Assembly (NCBI GenBank): GCA_964450715.1
Contig: CAYVFC010000012.1
Coordinates: 1-64,000, forward strand
DNA from: CAYVFC01 sp964450715
GTDB taxonomy: Bacteria > Myxococcota_A > Polyangia > Polyangiales > JAFGIB01
Reading direction: 5' to 3'
DNA length: 64,000 nt
Under the pieces are notes generated by a model. That model had not been told where the DNA came from. It ran no database searches and saw only the letters and a program-made list of their open reading frames with translations. Below are positions 17,641 to 26,681 of the stretch, piece after piece. Positions within the stretch are counted from its first letter, which is position 1; each line of letters begins with the position of its first letter. Made by a program: the position numbers and the translations under genes.

Positions 17641-20021
17641 CGCCCGCCCGCCAGGTCGACCAGGGTGGAAAGGTTGACCGCCCCGAAAATGCTGCCCCAG
17701 GGCAGGTCGTCTCCCGTACCGGTGGCCAGGTGCAGCATAACACCGGCCGAGATCAGCCGCGGCGCGTACCTCTTCGGCCCCCAGCCCACGGCCGCCGACA
17801 ATCCCAACCCGGCCCGCGACAGGTAGGCGTCGCTAAAGGTGGAAGCCGCGGTCAGCGAGAGCGACGCGTCCAGCCCGAAGCCGTAGATCAGACGCCAGTA
17901 GGTGTAGCCGACGGGCAGCGCGACTCCCAAGGCCGGATCCCGCGGCGCGAAGACCACCAGTTGGGTATCGCCCAGCAGCCCGGCGCGGATGGTGCCCGTG
18001 ACCGGCAGCGACTGCGCGTCCGCTACCCGAAAGCCGGCTCGCGAGATACAGCGGTAAGGCTTGCTCTCGCCCTGGTACTGGGCCAGGTGCACGTAGAAGG
18101 TCTGATCTACCAGCAGCCGATCGGGATCGACGCTCTCGGAACCGCGGACGGCCGGGGCGTTCTTCTGCGGACAGGAGGACGAACGGGTGACCAGCGCAAC
18201 CAGGGTCGGCGGCTTGGCGCCGGGGAAGCCGCCGTTTACGCTGCTCAACACCGGGATCTGCTGCGTCATTTGCGCGACCAGATCGCCCCTTCGGTTGTAG
18301 GTTGCGGCCATCCCCGGAGAGGTGGAGAGATGGAAGTCGAGCCGGTGTCGTCCTCGGACATAGGTGAACACCCCCCGTTCGTCGTGCTCGAGCACGGTCC
18401 AGCGGTTGTCCGGCGGCGGCCCGCTGGCGCGGTACAGGCCCACCGGATGCCACTCGGTGGCCGGATCGATAACGCCCAGCCTGAGCAAGGTCAGCCCCTG
18501 CAGCGAACGCGCCTGGTACGGGTCGTCTCCCAGCCGAATCTCCACCAAACCCGGTCGGTCCAGTGCCAACGACTCCCCCTCCCCGGGCATCTTTTTACAT
18601 CGATTATCCGTACACACCCAGAGCTTATCGAATCCCGTGCCCGAAAAGCGCAATCCGTCCCCCCGCGCGGCCAGGATGAAGTCGGGCCTGGCCTCGCTCA
18701 TGGCCCCGGTCGGCAGGTGGGCGCAGACCTCATCGCCCGGCTCATCCGGCTCGAGCCCGGCCGCGGTCATCACGCTAGTCCCGCGCTTGACGCAGACCTG
18801 GCCGGCCACCGCCGGTCCGCCCCGCAGCGAGAGCGGCTCGGAGACCGAGGCCAGCGCAACGCAGAGCGAACCCTCGGGCAGTCGCCGCTCGCCGGCCGCC
18901 CCGCCCTGCTTCGAGTAACGCGGCGCCAGGCAGAGCTGGAAGCTCTCCTGCAGGCTCTGCCAGTCGTCGAAGTCGGGCACCAGGTACTTCCCGGCGGGCC
19001 CATAACGCTCGAGCATGTGCTGCGCAACCGGAGTGGCCGGCAGAGCGATGGCATCCCCTCCCTCGCCGAGCAGCGAGCGGTCGAAGGGGACCGGCTCTCC
19101 GCCCGGCTCTCTGGGAGCGCTCGCCAGCCATAGGGAATAGCCCGCGGCTGCCGCCCTCAGCTCGGCCCAGCGATCGCTCTCGCGCATGGCCACGGTAACC
19201 GGCTCCAGCCGGTAAGCGCCCCCGGCCCAGGTGGCGCGCATCCAGGGCTCGGGCTTCTCGTCGCCATCGGCGACCGCCCGAAACGCCCGCCGGAGCGGCG
19301 TGAGCGAGCTGCCAGCCTGCACGCGGCCGATCAGCATTCCGACCGCGGACCCGGCGCGCGCCGCGTACACCGCCCAGCTGCCGGGCTCGAGCGCGACGCT
19401 AGAGGCGTCCGGCCCGAGCGTGCTCTGCCAGGGGCCCTCCCTGACGATGTCGAAGGCGACCGTTCCCTGCATGGCCAAGAAGTGGAGCGATATCCCGGAA
19501 GCGCCGCACGACTGTTGCCCGGGCACCCGCTCCACCATTGCCCGCTGGCTCTCCACCGGTACGCTCAGCGCAAAGCCTTGACCCGAGCCGAGCAAGTACT
19601 CGGTGCAGCCCGCCAGGAATACCGACTGCAGCTTCTCGCCCGGTATCCGGCGCCCCGTTCTCTTCGGCCGGGCGAAGATGGCCGCGGGCCGCGCGGCCTC
19701 GCCCTGGTCCGTTTCGGCACCCGCCAGCCGCAGGGCCAGGGTGGCGAAATCGGTCCGCTCCTGACCGGGCTTGACCGCTTCGTCGATCCAGGGACCGCCG
19801 GCATCGAGCGCGTACTGGCAGCGCGCGTCGATGATGATCCGGTCGGCCAGAGTGACCGGCCGCGAGGAACTGCGCTTGCCGCGCCCCGGCCCGGTCGCCA
19901 GATCCGGCAGATCGAAGCAGGCCCGCGGGGAAGCCGCCATGGCCGCCGGAGGCAGGCCGAGCAGCGTGCCGGAGGCAACCATCGCGAACAAGAGAGCGTA
20001 TTTCATCGAGTAAGCTTTCAT
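17637..20021 (-). CDS. large secreted envelope protein of unknown function
   Basis: About 794 aa from the ATG at 20021, with a signal peptide MKAYSMKYALLFAMVASG... ending near AAMAAS; a GTG 11 codons earlier opens the frame but has no signal-like sequence before the Met. No family is recognised with confidence. The body is rich in beta-type segments and scattered Cys. The last 100 residues (GYTYWRLIYGFGLDASLSLTAASTF..., GLSAAVGWGPKRYAPRL...) alternate hydrophobic residues like outer-membrane beta strands. It overlaps the next lipoprotein gene by 4 bases, so the two are probably made together and may interact. I infer an outer-membrane or surface complex. Confidence 0.65.
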   Translation of the reverse strand: MKAYSMKYALLFAMVASGTLLGLPPAAMAASPRACFDLPDLATGPGRGKRSSSRPVTLADRIIIDARCQYALDAGGPWIDEAVKPGQERTDFATLALRLAGAETDQGEAARPAAIFARPKRTGRRIPGEKLQSVFLAGCTEYLLGSGQGFALSVPVESQRAMVERVPGQQSCGASGISLHFLAMQGTVAFDIVREGPWQSTLGPDASSVALEPGSWAVYAARAGSAVGMLIGRVQAGSSLTPLRRAFRAVADGDEKPEPWMRATWAGGAYRLEPVTVAMRESDRWAELRAAAAGYSLWLASAPREPGGEPVPFDRSLLGEGGDAIALPATPVAQHMLERYGPAGKYLVPDFDDWQSLQESFQLCLAPRYSKQGGAAGERRLPEGSLCVALASVSEPLSLRGGPAVAGQVCVKRGTSVMTAAGLEPDEPGDEVCAHLPTGAMSEARPDFILAARGDGLRFSGTGFDKLWVCTDNRCKKMPGEGESLALDRPGLVEIRLGDDPYQARSLQGLTLLRLGVIDPATEWHPVGLYRASGPPPDNRWTVLEHDERGVFTYVRGRHRLDFHLSTSPGMAATYNRRGDLVAQMTQQIPVLSSVNGGFPGAKPPTLVALVTRSSSCPQKNAPAVRGSESVDPDRLLVDQTFYVHLAQYQGESKPYRCISRAGFRVADAQSLPVTGTIRAGLLGDTQLVVFAPRDPALGVALPVGYTYWRLIYGFGLDASLSLTAASTFSDAYLSRAGLGLSAAVGWGPKRYAPRLISAGVMLHLATGTGDDLPWGSIFGAVNLSTLVDLAGGR

Positions 20022-20502
20022 TGTGACACCCGGGTCCTCTCGCTGAACCTTCACCGCCCCCAGCCTATAACACCTCGGACGAGGTCGAAAAAGAACAGGG
20101 GGCCGGAGTGAAGAAGCAAAGCATTCTTTCGGTTACCCGAAATGCGGGGTGGATTGGAAGAATCCCTAAGAGGGTGTTTAAAAAGCACCGACCGGCGCGG
20201 ATTCGTACGAAACACTAGACTCGGTTCCGGCCGGCTCCTCTTCTGTTGCCGTACACCAGACTGGCGCCCAGGAACGGAATCCTACGGCCGCGCTGTAAGT
20301 ATTTGCAACCACAAGCTAAATTCGGGTCCCCGGAACGCGCGGAACAAATGGCGCATCGACCGAAAGAAGCTCTACCATCACGGTTGTTGCCTGCAAATCG
20401 CGGATGTGAAAATATACTCGCCGACCTGAGCGTCTGGTCTCGACCGGAAATTCGTTTCCGGCCTTTATCAAAACCCTTGCCGAGGGAGGAGAGCGAGTAA
20501 CC
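20022..20502. other. divergent intergenic region
   Basis: 481 bases between divergent genes, presumably holding both promoters. An imperfect hairpin GCATTCTTTCGG / CCGAAATGC lies at about 20121-20145. A purine-rich GAGGGAGGAGAG ribosome site precedes the Cys-repeat gene. No gene or known RNA motif was seen. Confidence 0.4.
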
Positions 20503-22089
20503 ATGAAAAGCTTCAATTATCGATTACTGGGAGTCGGCCTTGCCGCGTGCCTCTGTATGTTCTCCATACAGGGATGTGACAAGGTTGCGGAGCAGTGCGG
20601 GTTCGTTTGCGCCGAAGTGGGCATCGAAGGCGGCAACGCCTCGATCACCGGCGTCGCATCCATCGACGGCTTTTTCGGAGCGGTGACCAACTTCAGCACC
20701 AAGGCCAACCTGGTTGCCGACGGCATCAACGCCGAGCTGGCCGCTATCGCGGCCTCGCTCGACATGGAAGGCGGCGCGGGCGCCGACTTCGAGGGCGGAT
20801 TCCAGGCCGCGCTTCAGGCCAAGTTCGACCTGGACGGAGGCATCAGCGTCGACTACCAGCCTCCCCGTTGCGAGGTCTCGGCCAAGGCTTCCATCGAAGC
20901 CACGGCCAAGTGCGACGCGCAGGTGGATCCCGGCTCGGTCAAGGCCTCCTGCGAGGGCAAGTGCGAGGTGGACCCGGGCAGCGTGGACCTGGAAGCTTCC
21001 TGCGAGGGCGAGGCCACGGCCGAGGTGACCTGCACCGGCACCGCCCCCAACCTGGCCTGTGAGGGCACCTGCACCGGCGAGTGCCAGCTCGAGGTCGCCG
21101 CGACCTGCGACGGCAAGTGCTCGGGCGGATGCCAGGTCGACGCGTCGGGCGTGTGCGAGGCCAAGTGCGTGGGTGAGTGCAGCGGCGGCTGCACCGGCTC
21201 CTGCACGGCTCCCGAGTTCAGTGGACAGTGCTCGGGTACCTGCACCGGTTCCTGCAGCGGCGGGTGCACTGGAACCTGCGACGGCAGCACCAGCGATGGC
21301 GCCAGCTGCGACGGCGAGTGCGAGGGCGAATGCTCCGGCTCCTGCGAGGGCTCCTGCGAGTTCGAGGCCTCCGGCGGCAGCTGCGACGGCGAGTGCTCCG
21401 GCTCCTGCGACGCCGAGTGCACCGGCAAGTGCGAAGTCGAGGTCGAGGGCAAGTGCGAGGGCGAGTGCAGCGGCTCCTGCGAGCTAGAGGCCGGCGGCTC
21501 CTGCAGCGGCAAGTGCACGGGCTCCTGCGAGTACACCCCGCCCAGCGCGGAGTGCGAGGGCGGCGCCAAGATGGAGGTCGAGTGCAAGGTCGAGGGCTCT
21601 GCCACGCCGCCCCAGGTCCAGTGCGACGCCGAGTGCTCGGGCGAGGTCACCCCGCCCAGCGCGTCGGCGGAGTGCGAGGCCAGCGCCAAGGCCGAGGCCG
21701 AGGTCAACGCCGAGTGCCACCCGCCCTCCGTCGCGGTCGACTACAGCCTGACCGCCAGCGGCGACCTGGAGGCCGACGCCCAGGCCAGGGCCGAGTTCGA
21801 GGCCTGGCTCACCCAGTTCAAGGCCCACCTGGGTGCTATCGTGGCCGCGCAGGCGCAAGCCGACATCGTCCTGGAAGCCGGCGCGGATATAGCGACGGCC
21901 GCGGGTAGCGCGGTGGCAAACGCGGCGGCCGATATCGACCTGGAGGGCGATCCGGCCGCGGCCTTCAAGGTCGGCACCTGCCTGGGACCCGAGCTGGCCG
22001 CGGTGCCCGGCGTCATCACCAGCGCCAGCGCCAACCTGGAAGCCAGCGTGAGCGGGAGCGTCTCGCTGCTGGCCGCCCTGGGTCAGTAG
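20503..22089 (+). CDS. lipoprotein with long Cys-x3-Cys (CxGxC) tandem repeat region
   Basis: 528 aa. A signal peptide ends in a lipobox (FSIQGC), so the protein is probably lipid-anchored at the cell surface. Residues about 135-415 are built of irregular tandem units of the type C-[DETS]-G-[EKST]-C (CEGKC, CSGGC, CTGSC, CDGEC), with well over 50 Cys, almost all three residues apart and interspersed with Ser, Gly and acidic residues. Flanks are Ala-rich and amphipathic (NAELAAIAASL, WLTQFKAHLGAIVAAQ). No catalytic motif exists. Such spacing could form a disulfide ladder or bind metals; both are inferences. It has its own GGAGGAGAG site and a strong terminator 33 bases after the stop. Confidence 0.8.
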   Translation: MKSFNYRLLGVGLAACLCMFSIQGCDKVAEQCGFVCAEVGIEGGNASITGVASIDGFFGAVTNFSTKANLVADGINAELAAIAASLDMEGGAGADFEGGFQAALQAKFDLDGGISVDYQPPRCEVSAKASIEATAKCDAQVDPGSVKASCEGKCEVDPGSVDLEASCEGEATAEVTCTGTAPNLACEGTCTGECQLEVAATCDGKCSGGCQVDASGVCEAKCVGECSGGCTGSCTAPEFSGQCSGTCTGSCSGGCTGTCDGSTSDGASCDGECEGECSGSCEGSCEFEASGGSCDGECSGSCDAECTGKCEVEVEGKCEGECSGSCELEAGGSCSGKCTGSCEYTPPSAECEGGAKMEVECKVEGSATPPQVQCDAECSGEVTPPSASAECEASAKAEAEVNAECHPPSVAVDYSLTASGDLEADAQARAEFEAWLTQFKAHLGAIVAAQAQADIVLEAGADIATAAGSAVANAAADIDLEGDPAAAFKVGTCLGPELAAVPGVITSASANLEASVSGSVSLLAALGQ

Positions 22090-22121
22090 TCTCAGACGAC
22101 AACGGATAGAAAGTACAATCA

Positions 22122-22162
22122 CAACGCGCCGCCTCCCGCACCGGGTGGCGGCGCGTTGCTTT
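22122..22162 (+). terminator. intrinsic terminator after the Cys-repeat gene
   Basis: CAACGCGCCGCC pairs perfectly with GGCGGCGCGTTG over a 13-base loop, followed by CTTTAAT. It starts 33 bases after the stop codon. Confidence 0.75.
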
Positions 22163-22227
22163 AATGAACTTCTCTACGGATAATGGAACGCGACCGTTCG
22201 TTTCTCGAAGACGTTCGCCTTTGTTAA

Positions 22228-22293
22228 TGTCATCTCGAGCGAAGCGAGAGATCTCGATTTCCGGGAGATTTCTCGCTTCGCTTCGAAATGACA
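22228..22293. repeat. GTCATTTCGAG-type palindromic repeat, copy 1
   Basis: Inverted arms TGTCAT(C/T)TCGA followed by GCGAAGCGAGA(G/A)ATCT (left arm 22228-22254, right arm 22266-22293) around a 10-base centre. The same arm sequence recurs at 26392-26482. Confidence 0.8.
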
Positions 22294-22373
22294 ACACGAT
22301 GGTAGCCGCGTCCGGGTAGGGGAGTTGTCACATTACCCGACGAGAAGGCCAGTAATGTGTTACTCCCGAGTTG

Positions 22374-23930
22374 ATGCGCTCGCAGGAGACAGCGTCCACG
22401 GATTCGGGCGGGCCCGGTTACTCGCGATGGCAGCGGACCGGCCTGCTGGCAGCGCTTCCGCTCTTCGCGCTGGCGCTGCTGCTGCCCGCACCCGCTGGTC
22501 TGCCGGCCGAGGCGCAGCGGGCGGCGGCCGTCTGTGCGCTGATGGTAGTGCTCTGGGTAACCGAGGCCGTCCCTCTGGCGGCCACGGCTCTGTTGCCGCT
22601 GGCGCTCTTTCCGCTGCTACGGGTCGCCCCCATGCGCGAGGTGGCCGCCAATTACGGGGACTCGACCATCTTCCTCTTCATGGGCGGCTTCTTCATGGCC
22701 GTGACCATGCAGCGCTGGGGGCTGCACCGCCGGGTGGCGCTATATGTGATCGGGCTGCTGGGCACCGGCCCGCGGCGCATCGTGCTGGGCTTCATGGCGG
22801 CCACCGCGCTGCTCTCCATGTGGATCTCGAACACGGCCACCGCCATGATGATGCTGCCCATCGCCCTGGCCATCTCGGCCCAGCACCGCGCCCTGCTGAG
22901 CGAGGCCGGCGGCGACTCGGACCAGGCCGGGAGCGACTTCGACCAGTGCCTGATGCTGGCCATCGCCTACGCGGCCAGTATCGGCGGGCTGGGGACCCTG
23001 ATCGGAACGCCGCCCAACCTGGTCTTTGCCGCCACTTTCAAGAAGCTATTCCCGGAGGCGCCCGAGATCTCCTTTGCCCGCTGGCTGCTGGTGGGGCTGC
23101 CGCTGGTGCTGGTCTACCTGCCGCTCTGCTGGCTCTACCTGACCCGGGTAGCCTTTCGCCTGGGCGGTGCGCCGCTGCCCGAGGCCGGTGTGACCATCCG
23201 GGCCGAGATCGCCAAGCTGGGCCGCGTGAGCCGGCCCGAGGCGTTGACCCTGCTCTACTTCACCCTGCTGGCGTTGGGCTGGATCTTCCGCCAGGACCTG
23301 GTTATCGGACCGGTCACCCTCCCGGGCTGGTCCAGCCTGCTGGGCGTCGAACGTCAGGTGAACGACGCGGCGGTGGCCATGATGGTGGCCGCCGCTCTGT
23401 TCCTGACGCCCGTAGAGGCGCACAAGGGGCGCTTCCTGCTGGACTGGGAAAGCGCGGTGCAGATCCCCTGGGGCATCCTCATCCTTTTCGGCGGCGGGCT
23501 GGCGCTCGCCGACGGCTTCACGCGCACCGGCCTGGCGCTCTGGGTCGCCTCGCAGCTCGAGGCGCTGCAACAGGTCCCCGTGCTGCTGATGCTCACAGCG
23601 GTGGCGCTGATGATGAACTTCCTGACCGAGGTCATCTCCAACACCGCGGTGGCGACCATCTTCATGCCCATCCTGGCGGCCACGGCCGTGGGCATGGGGG
23701 TCGATCCCCTGGCGCTCATGATGGTGGGCGCTATCTCCTCGTCGCTGGCCTTCATGTTGCCGGTGGCCACCCCTCCCAACGCCGTGATCTTCTGCTCGGG
23801 CTGCGTGCGCCTGCCGACCATGGCCAGGACGGGCATCGCTCTGAACCTGATGGGCGTGGTGCTGGTGATCGTCGTCCTCTACACGGTGGCTGTTCCGGTT
23901 TTCGGTATCGACCCTCTTGTCGGGAAATAG
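22374..23930 (+). CDS. DASS/SLC13 family sodium-coupled anion (dicarboxylate) symporter
   Basis: A 518-aa inner-membrane transporter with about 12-13 hydrophobic segments. Both SNT signature motifs of the divalent anion:Na+ symporter family are present: SMWISNTATAMMMLPIAL in the first half and VISNTAVATIFMPILA in the second, and the GTLIGTPPNLVF loop is intact. Typical substrates are C4-dicarboxylates, citrate or sulfate; the sequence alone does not decide. The start is the ATG at 22374, preceded by an in-frame TTG. It is followed at 46 bases by an L,D-transpeptidase lipoprotein with no functional link apparent. Confidence 0.92.
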   Translation: MRSQETASTDSGGPGYSRWQRTGLLAALPLFALALLLPAPAGLPAEAQRAAAVCALMVVLWVTEAVPLAATALLPLALFPLLRVAPMREVAANYGDSTIFLFMGGFFMAVTMQRWGLHRRVALYVIGLLGTGPRRIVLGFMAATALLSMWISNTATAMMMLPIALAISAQHRALLSEAGGDSDQAGSDFDQCLMLAIAYAASIGGLGTLIGTPPNLVFAATFKKLFPEAPEISFARWLLVGLPLVLVYLPLCWLYLTRVAFRLGGAPLPEAGVTIRAEIAKLGRVSRPEALTLLYFTLLALGWIFRQDLVIGPVTLPGWSSLLGVERQVNDAAVAMMVAAALFLTPVEAHKGRFLLDWESAVQIPWGILILFGGGLALADGFTRTGLALWVASQLEALQQVPVLLMLTAVALMMNFLTEVISNTAVATIFMPILAATAVGMGVDPLALMMVGAISSSLAFMLPVATPPNAVIFCSGCVRLPTMARTGIALNLMGVVLVIVVLYTVAVPVFGIDPLVGK

Positions 23931-23976
23931 TCCCGAAACTTGCGCCCTGGCCCGATCTGACCAATCTTCATTGGTG

Positions 23977-26220
23977 ATGAGAGGATCGGATCACACCCGC
24001 CCCTGCAGCCGCTTGTTCTGTGCCCTGCTTCTGGCCCTGGCCGGCGGCTGCGAGGATTTCCCACAGCTGCCCTGGCTCACGGACAAGCCCGCTCCGGATG
24101 AGCCTACCGCGCCCCCGCCTGCCGAGCCGACCCCGACCGGGGCCGCGGACGCCGGCACCCGGCCCGACGCGGACGCCGGAACGCCCCGACAGCTCGAGAT
24201 GGTGCCGCTCTGGAAAAACGGGCAGACCAGCGAAAAGGTGGAGGCGGACAGCGCGGACCTGCACGGATACCTGGTACTGGACCTGGGCGAGGCCTGGGTA
24301 CCCTACATCTTCACCGACGGCTTCAACCCCGAGGGCGAGCTGGAAACCCACGACTACCGCTCCGTCTACCTGGCGCTAGCGCGCGGCGAGTACCCGGACA
24401 GCTACCACGGCGAGCGAGCGAAGGACGACAAGTACCTGGAGCTCTACGGAATCCTGCCCACCCTGGCCCTGCTGCGAGAGCGCTTCGCGCGCACCCGAGA
24501 TCTCGACTGCATCAAGAAGCTGGATCTGCAGCCGCTCGTCGATTTCGAGGGCTTTCTGGCCTACCGCTCCAACGACGAGGCCACGAAACAGGCCAAGGAC
24601 TTCGTCTACCTGCGCACCATGGTCAAGCGCATGATGAAGAAGCAGCGCGTGACCGCCCCGGAGGAGATCGACAAGGAGAAGCTCGACTGGCGTGAAAAGG
24701 ATCGACTCAAGCGGTACTGGAAGGGCGTCGGGTCCTACCAGGCGGTGGCGGCCGCCCAGAAGCGGCTGAAGTGCGAGGGCTACTACCGGGGCAAGAGGCG
24801 CTTCACCACCGGCGCGCTCGACTGGGCCACCCACGAGGCGCTGGCCGAGTTCGAGCGGCGCCACCGGGTCTACGGCTGGGGCTACCTGGGCAGCGGTACC
24901 CTGAGGATGCTGCGCATGTCACCGCTGGAGGCCGAGCGCGAGGGGATTCTGCGGGTACTGACCGAGCGGGCCATGCTGGCGGCGGCGGTGATCGAGGACG
25001 GCAGCACCAGCCAACGCGCCAATGGTGAGCCGCGCACCTACCAGGGAGCCGACGGCAAGGCGCATCCCATCCCCAACCTGGAGCAGCAGCTGCGCCAGGC
25101 CGTGGTCGATGCCTTTGGCCTGCGCACGCCCGAATCGACCTTCGCCTGGCTGGAGTCGCTGGGCACCCTGGATCCCGAGGGCCACTACCGGGTGGCCATC
25201 AAGGCGCCGCCGATGCCCGACTACTACGACGGCGAGATGGACCTGCTGCTCGAGTACGACCGCGGCGACGTCTGGTACGACTTCCCCTACGACGAGCAGG
25301 GCAAGCAGCTGGCCCAGCCGGTGAGGCGGCGGCCGCGCATCACCGTTTCCGTCAAGTACAACGATCAGAAAATCCCCCTGGCGCGGCTGGGCACCACCAT
25401 CGGCGGCTGGCGCAGCGAGCAGATCGACGAGCAGAACGTGGTCTGGAAGTACAAAGGGTCTCCGCCCGGCTGGCGCGCGTGGCGGCGCATCATCTCGGCG
25501 CCGGTCTGGCTGCCCCCGGACACCACCCCGCCGCGCGACGTCCTCAAGCGCAAGCGCAAGCGCAAGCCGGGCGAGCCTCCCTACGAGATCAACTACCACG
25601 AGATGGGCCCCAGCTACGCATCGGCCTACGGCCTGGTGGCCGCCTACCACGAGAAGTACTTCCGCAACGCCGAGGGCGAGATCCGGGTGGGCGGCGACGA
25701 GGGCATCCGCACCCACGGCTCGGTCGACTACATGAGCATCATGCGCCGCCACTCCCACGGCTGCCATCGGCTGCACAACCACATCGCCGTGCGCCTGATG
25801 TGCTTCGTGCTGGCCCACCGGCCCCACCGGCGTCTGGGCCACCAACCGCTCTCCTTCAAGAAAGAGATCGTCTACGAAGAGGTAACCTACAACCTGGATC
25901 TGCTCCGGGGCGGATACATCTTCGAGCTCGAGCGCCCGCTGGAGATCAACGTGCTGGAGGGCAACATCAAGGGCAAGCTGAAGAAGCCGCTGGAGATCTT
26001 CGTTCCCAAGTTCAACGAGGAGGTCGGGGCCTATCTCATGCCGGACGGCGGTGCGGTGGTGGTGCGGGAAGGTCAGTTGCAGTTTGTACCCGTGCCGGTC
26101 AGCCCGGATGCGGGGGTGGACGCCGGACCGGCCGCAGCCGCTACCGGGACCGCTACCCGCACGGTCCCGGTAACCACCGGACAGCCGGCCGCGACTGCCC
26201 CGAAGCCCGCCGCGCCGTAA
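23977..26220 (+). CDS. lipoprotein L,D-transpeptidase (YkuD) with peptidoglycan-binding-like domain
   Basis: 747 aa from the ATG at 23977, chosen because a lipobox signal (LALAGGC) follows; in-frame codons upstream encode no signal. After a Pro/Ala/Thr linker, residues about 248-305 resemble a PG_binding_1 repeat (AVAAAQKRLKCEGYY...ALAEFERRHR). The catalytic YkuD core has HGSVDYMS and SHGCHRLHN with nucleophile Cys596, the SHGCxR motif of L,D-transpeptidases that form 3-3 crosslinks or attach lipoproteins to peptidoglycan. The protein is far longer than usual (300-600 aa) and ends in an Ala/Thr/Pro tail. It would act in the periplasm on cell-wall stem peptides. Confidence 0.88.
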   Translation: MRGSDHTRPCSRLFCALLLALAGGCEDFPQLPWLTDKPAPDEPTAPPPAEPTPTGAADAGTRPDADAGTPRQLEMVPLWKNGQTSEKVEADSADLHGYLVLDLGEAWVPYIFTDGFNPEGELETHDYRSVYLALARGEYPDSYHGERAKDDKYLELYGILPTLALLRERFARTRDLDCIKKLDLQPLVDFEGFLAYRSNDEATKQAKDFVYLRTMVKRMMKKQRVTAPEEIDKEKLDWREKDRLKRYWKGVGSYQAVAAAQKRLKCEGYYRGKRRFTTGALDWATHEALAEFERRHRVYGWGYLGSGTLRMLRMSPLEAEREGILRVLTERAMLAAAVIEDGSTSQRANGEPRTYQGADGKAHPIPNLEQQLRQAVVDAFGLRTPESTFAWLESLGTLDPEGHYRVAIKAPPMPDYYDGEMDLLLEYDRGDVWYDFPYDEQGKQLAQPVRRRPRITVSVKYNDQKIPLARLGTTIGGWRSEQIDEQNVVWKYKGSPPGWRAWRRIISAPVWLPPDTTPPRDVLKRKRKRKPGEPPYEINYHEMGPSYASAYGLVAAYHEKYFRNAEGEIRVGGDEGIRTHGSVDYMSIMRRHSHGCHRLHNHIAVRLMCFVLAHRPHRRLGHQPLSFKKEIVYEEVTYNLDLLRGGYIFELERPLEINVLEGNIKGKLKKPLEIFVPKFNEEVGAYLMPDGGAVVVREGQLQFVPVPVSPDAGVDAGPAAAATGTATRTVPVTTGQPAATAPKPAAP

Positions 26221-26229
26221 TCTATCCCT

Positions 26230-26354
26230 ACGAATCCAGCGGCAATACACAGGGGCCGCAGGCCCCGAGTACACCGGCCCGAGGACGAAAGCCGGTTTTT
26301 CGGGATGCATTGGCCGCCGTGGTTTCAGATACCGACTACCGCCCCTGAACGGTT
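26230..26354 (+). repeat. intergenic repeat family R125, copy B
   Basis: 125 bases nearly identical to copy A at 10854-10978 (ACGAATCCAGCGGCAATAC ... GAACGGTT). It starts 10 bases after the stop codon of the L,D-transpeptidase gene and could affect its transcript end. Confidence 0.85.
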
Positions 26355-26391
26355 ACGCCGAGGTGACACCGGCGGGTCATAGCCTCGCTGG

Positions 26392-26482
26392 TGTCATTTC
26401 GAGCAAAGCGAGAAATCTCCTCGACGACCTTTTGCTCCTATCGACGGAGGTTTCTCGTCGCCTTCGGTTCCTCGAAATGACA
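26392..26482. repeat. GTCATTTCGAG-type palindromic repeat, copy 2
   Basis: Starts TGTCATTTCGAGCAAAGCGA, continues GAAATCTCC, and ends in the inverted form GGTTTCTCGTCGCCTTCGG...CTCGAAATGACA, with a 40-base centre. It is the same family as 22228-22293. The rest of the gap 26355-26681 has no gene. Confidence 0.75.
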
Positions 26483-26681
26483 GGCTCCGAGAAGTCGCCA
26501 CGGACCGGGATGCGGGCAACTCGAAAAACCTCGAAGGGAGTTCCGGGATGGAGTATATGTAGGGTCAAGCCGAAGACCCGAGCGTACCCCATCTGGTGTC
26601 ATGCCCGGAGCGGATACGCGTATCGACGGATGAGACGGCTCTCGCGCGCCGCAACCGGCGAGGGACCGCGAACGACCGAGG

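Noticed and set aside
22325..23977. Alternative plus-strand frame of 550 codons over the transporter
   Set aside because: Shifted frame of the DASS transporter with Arg/Gly/Ala-rich sequence and no membrane helices.
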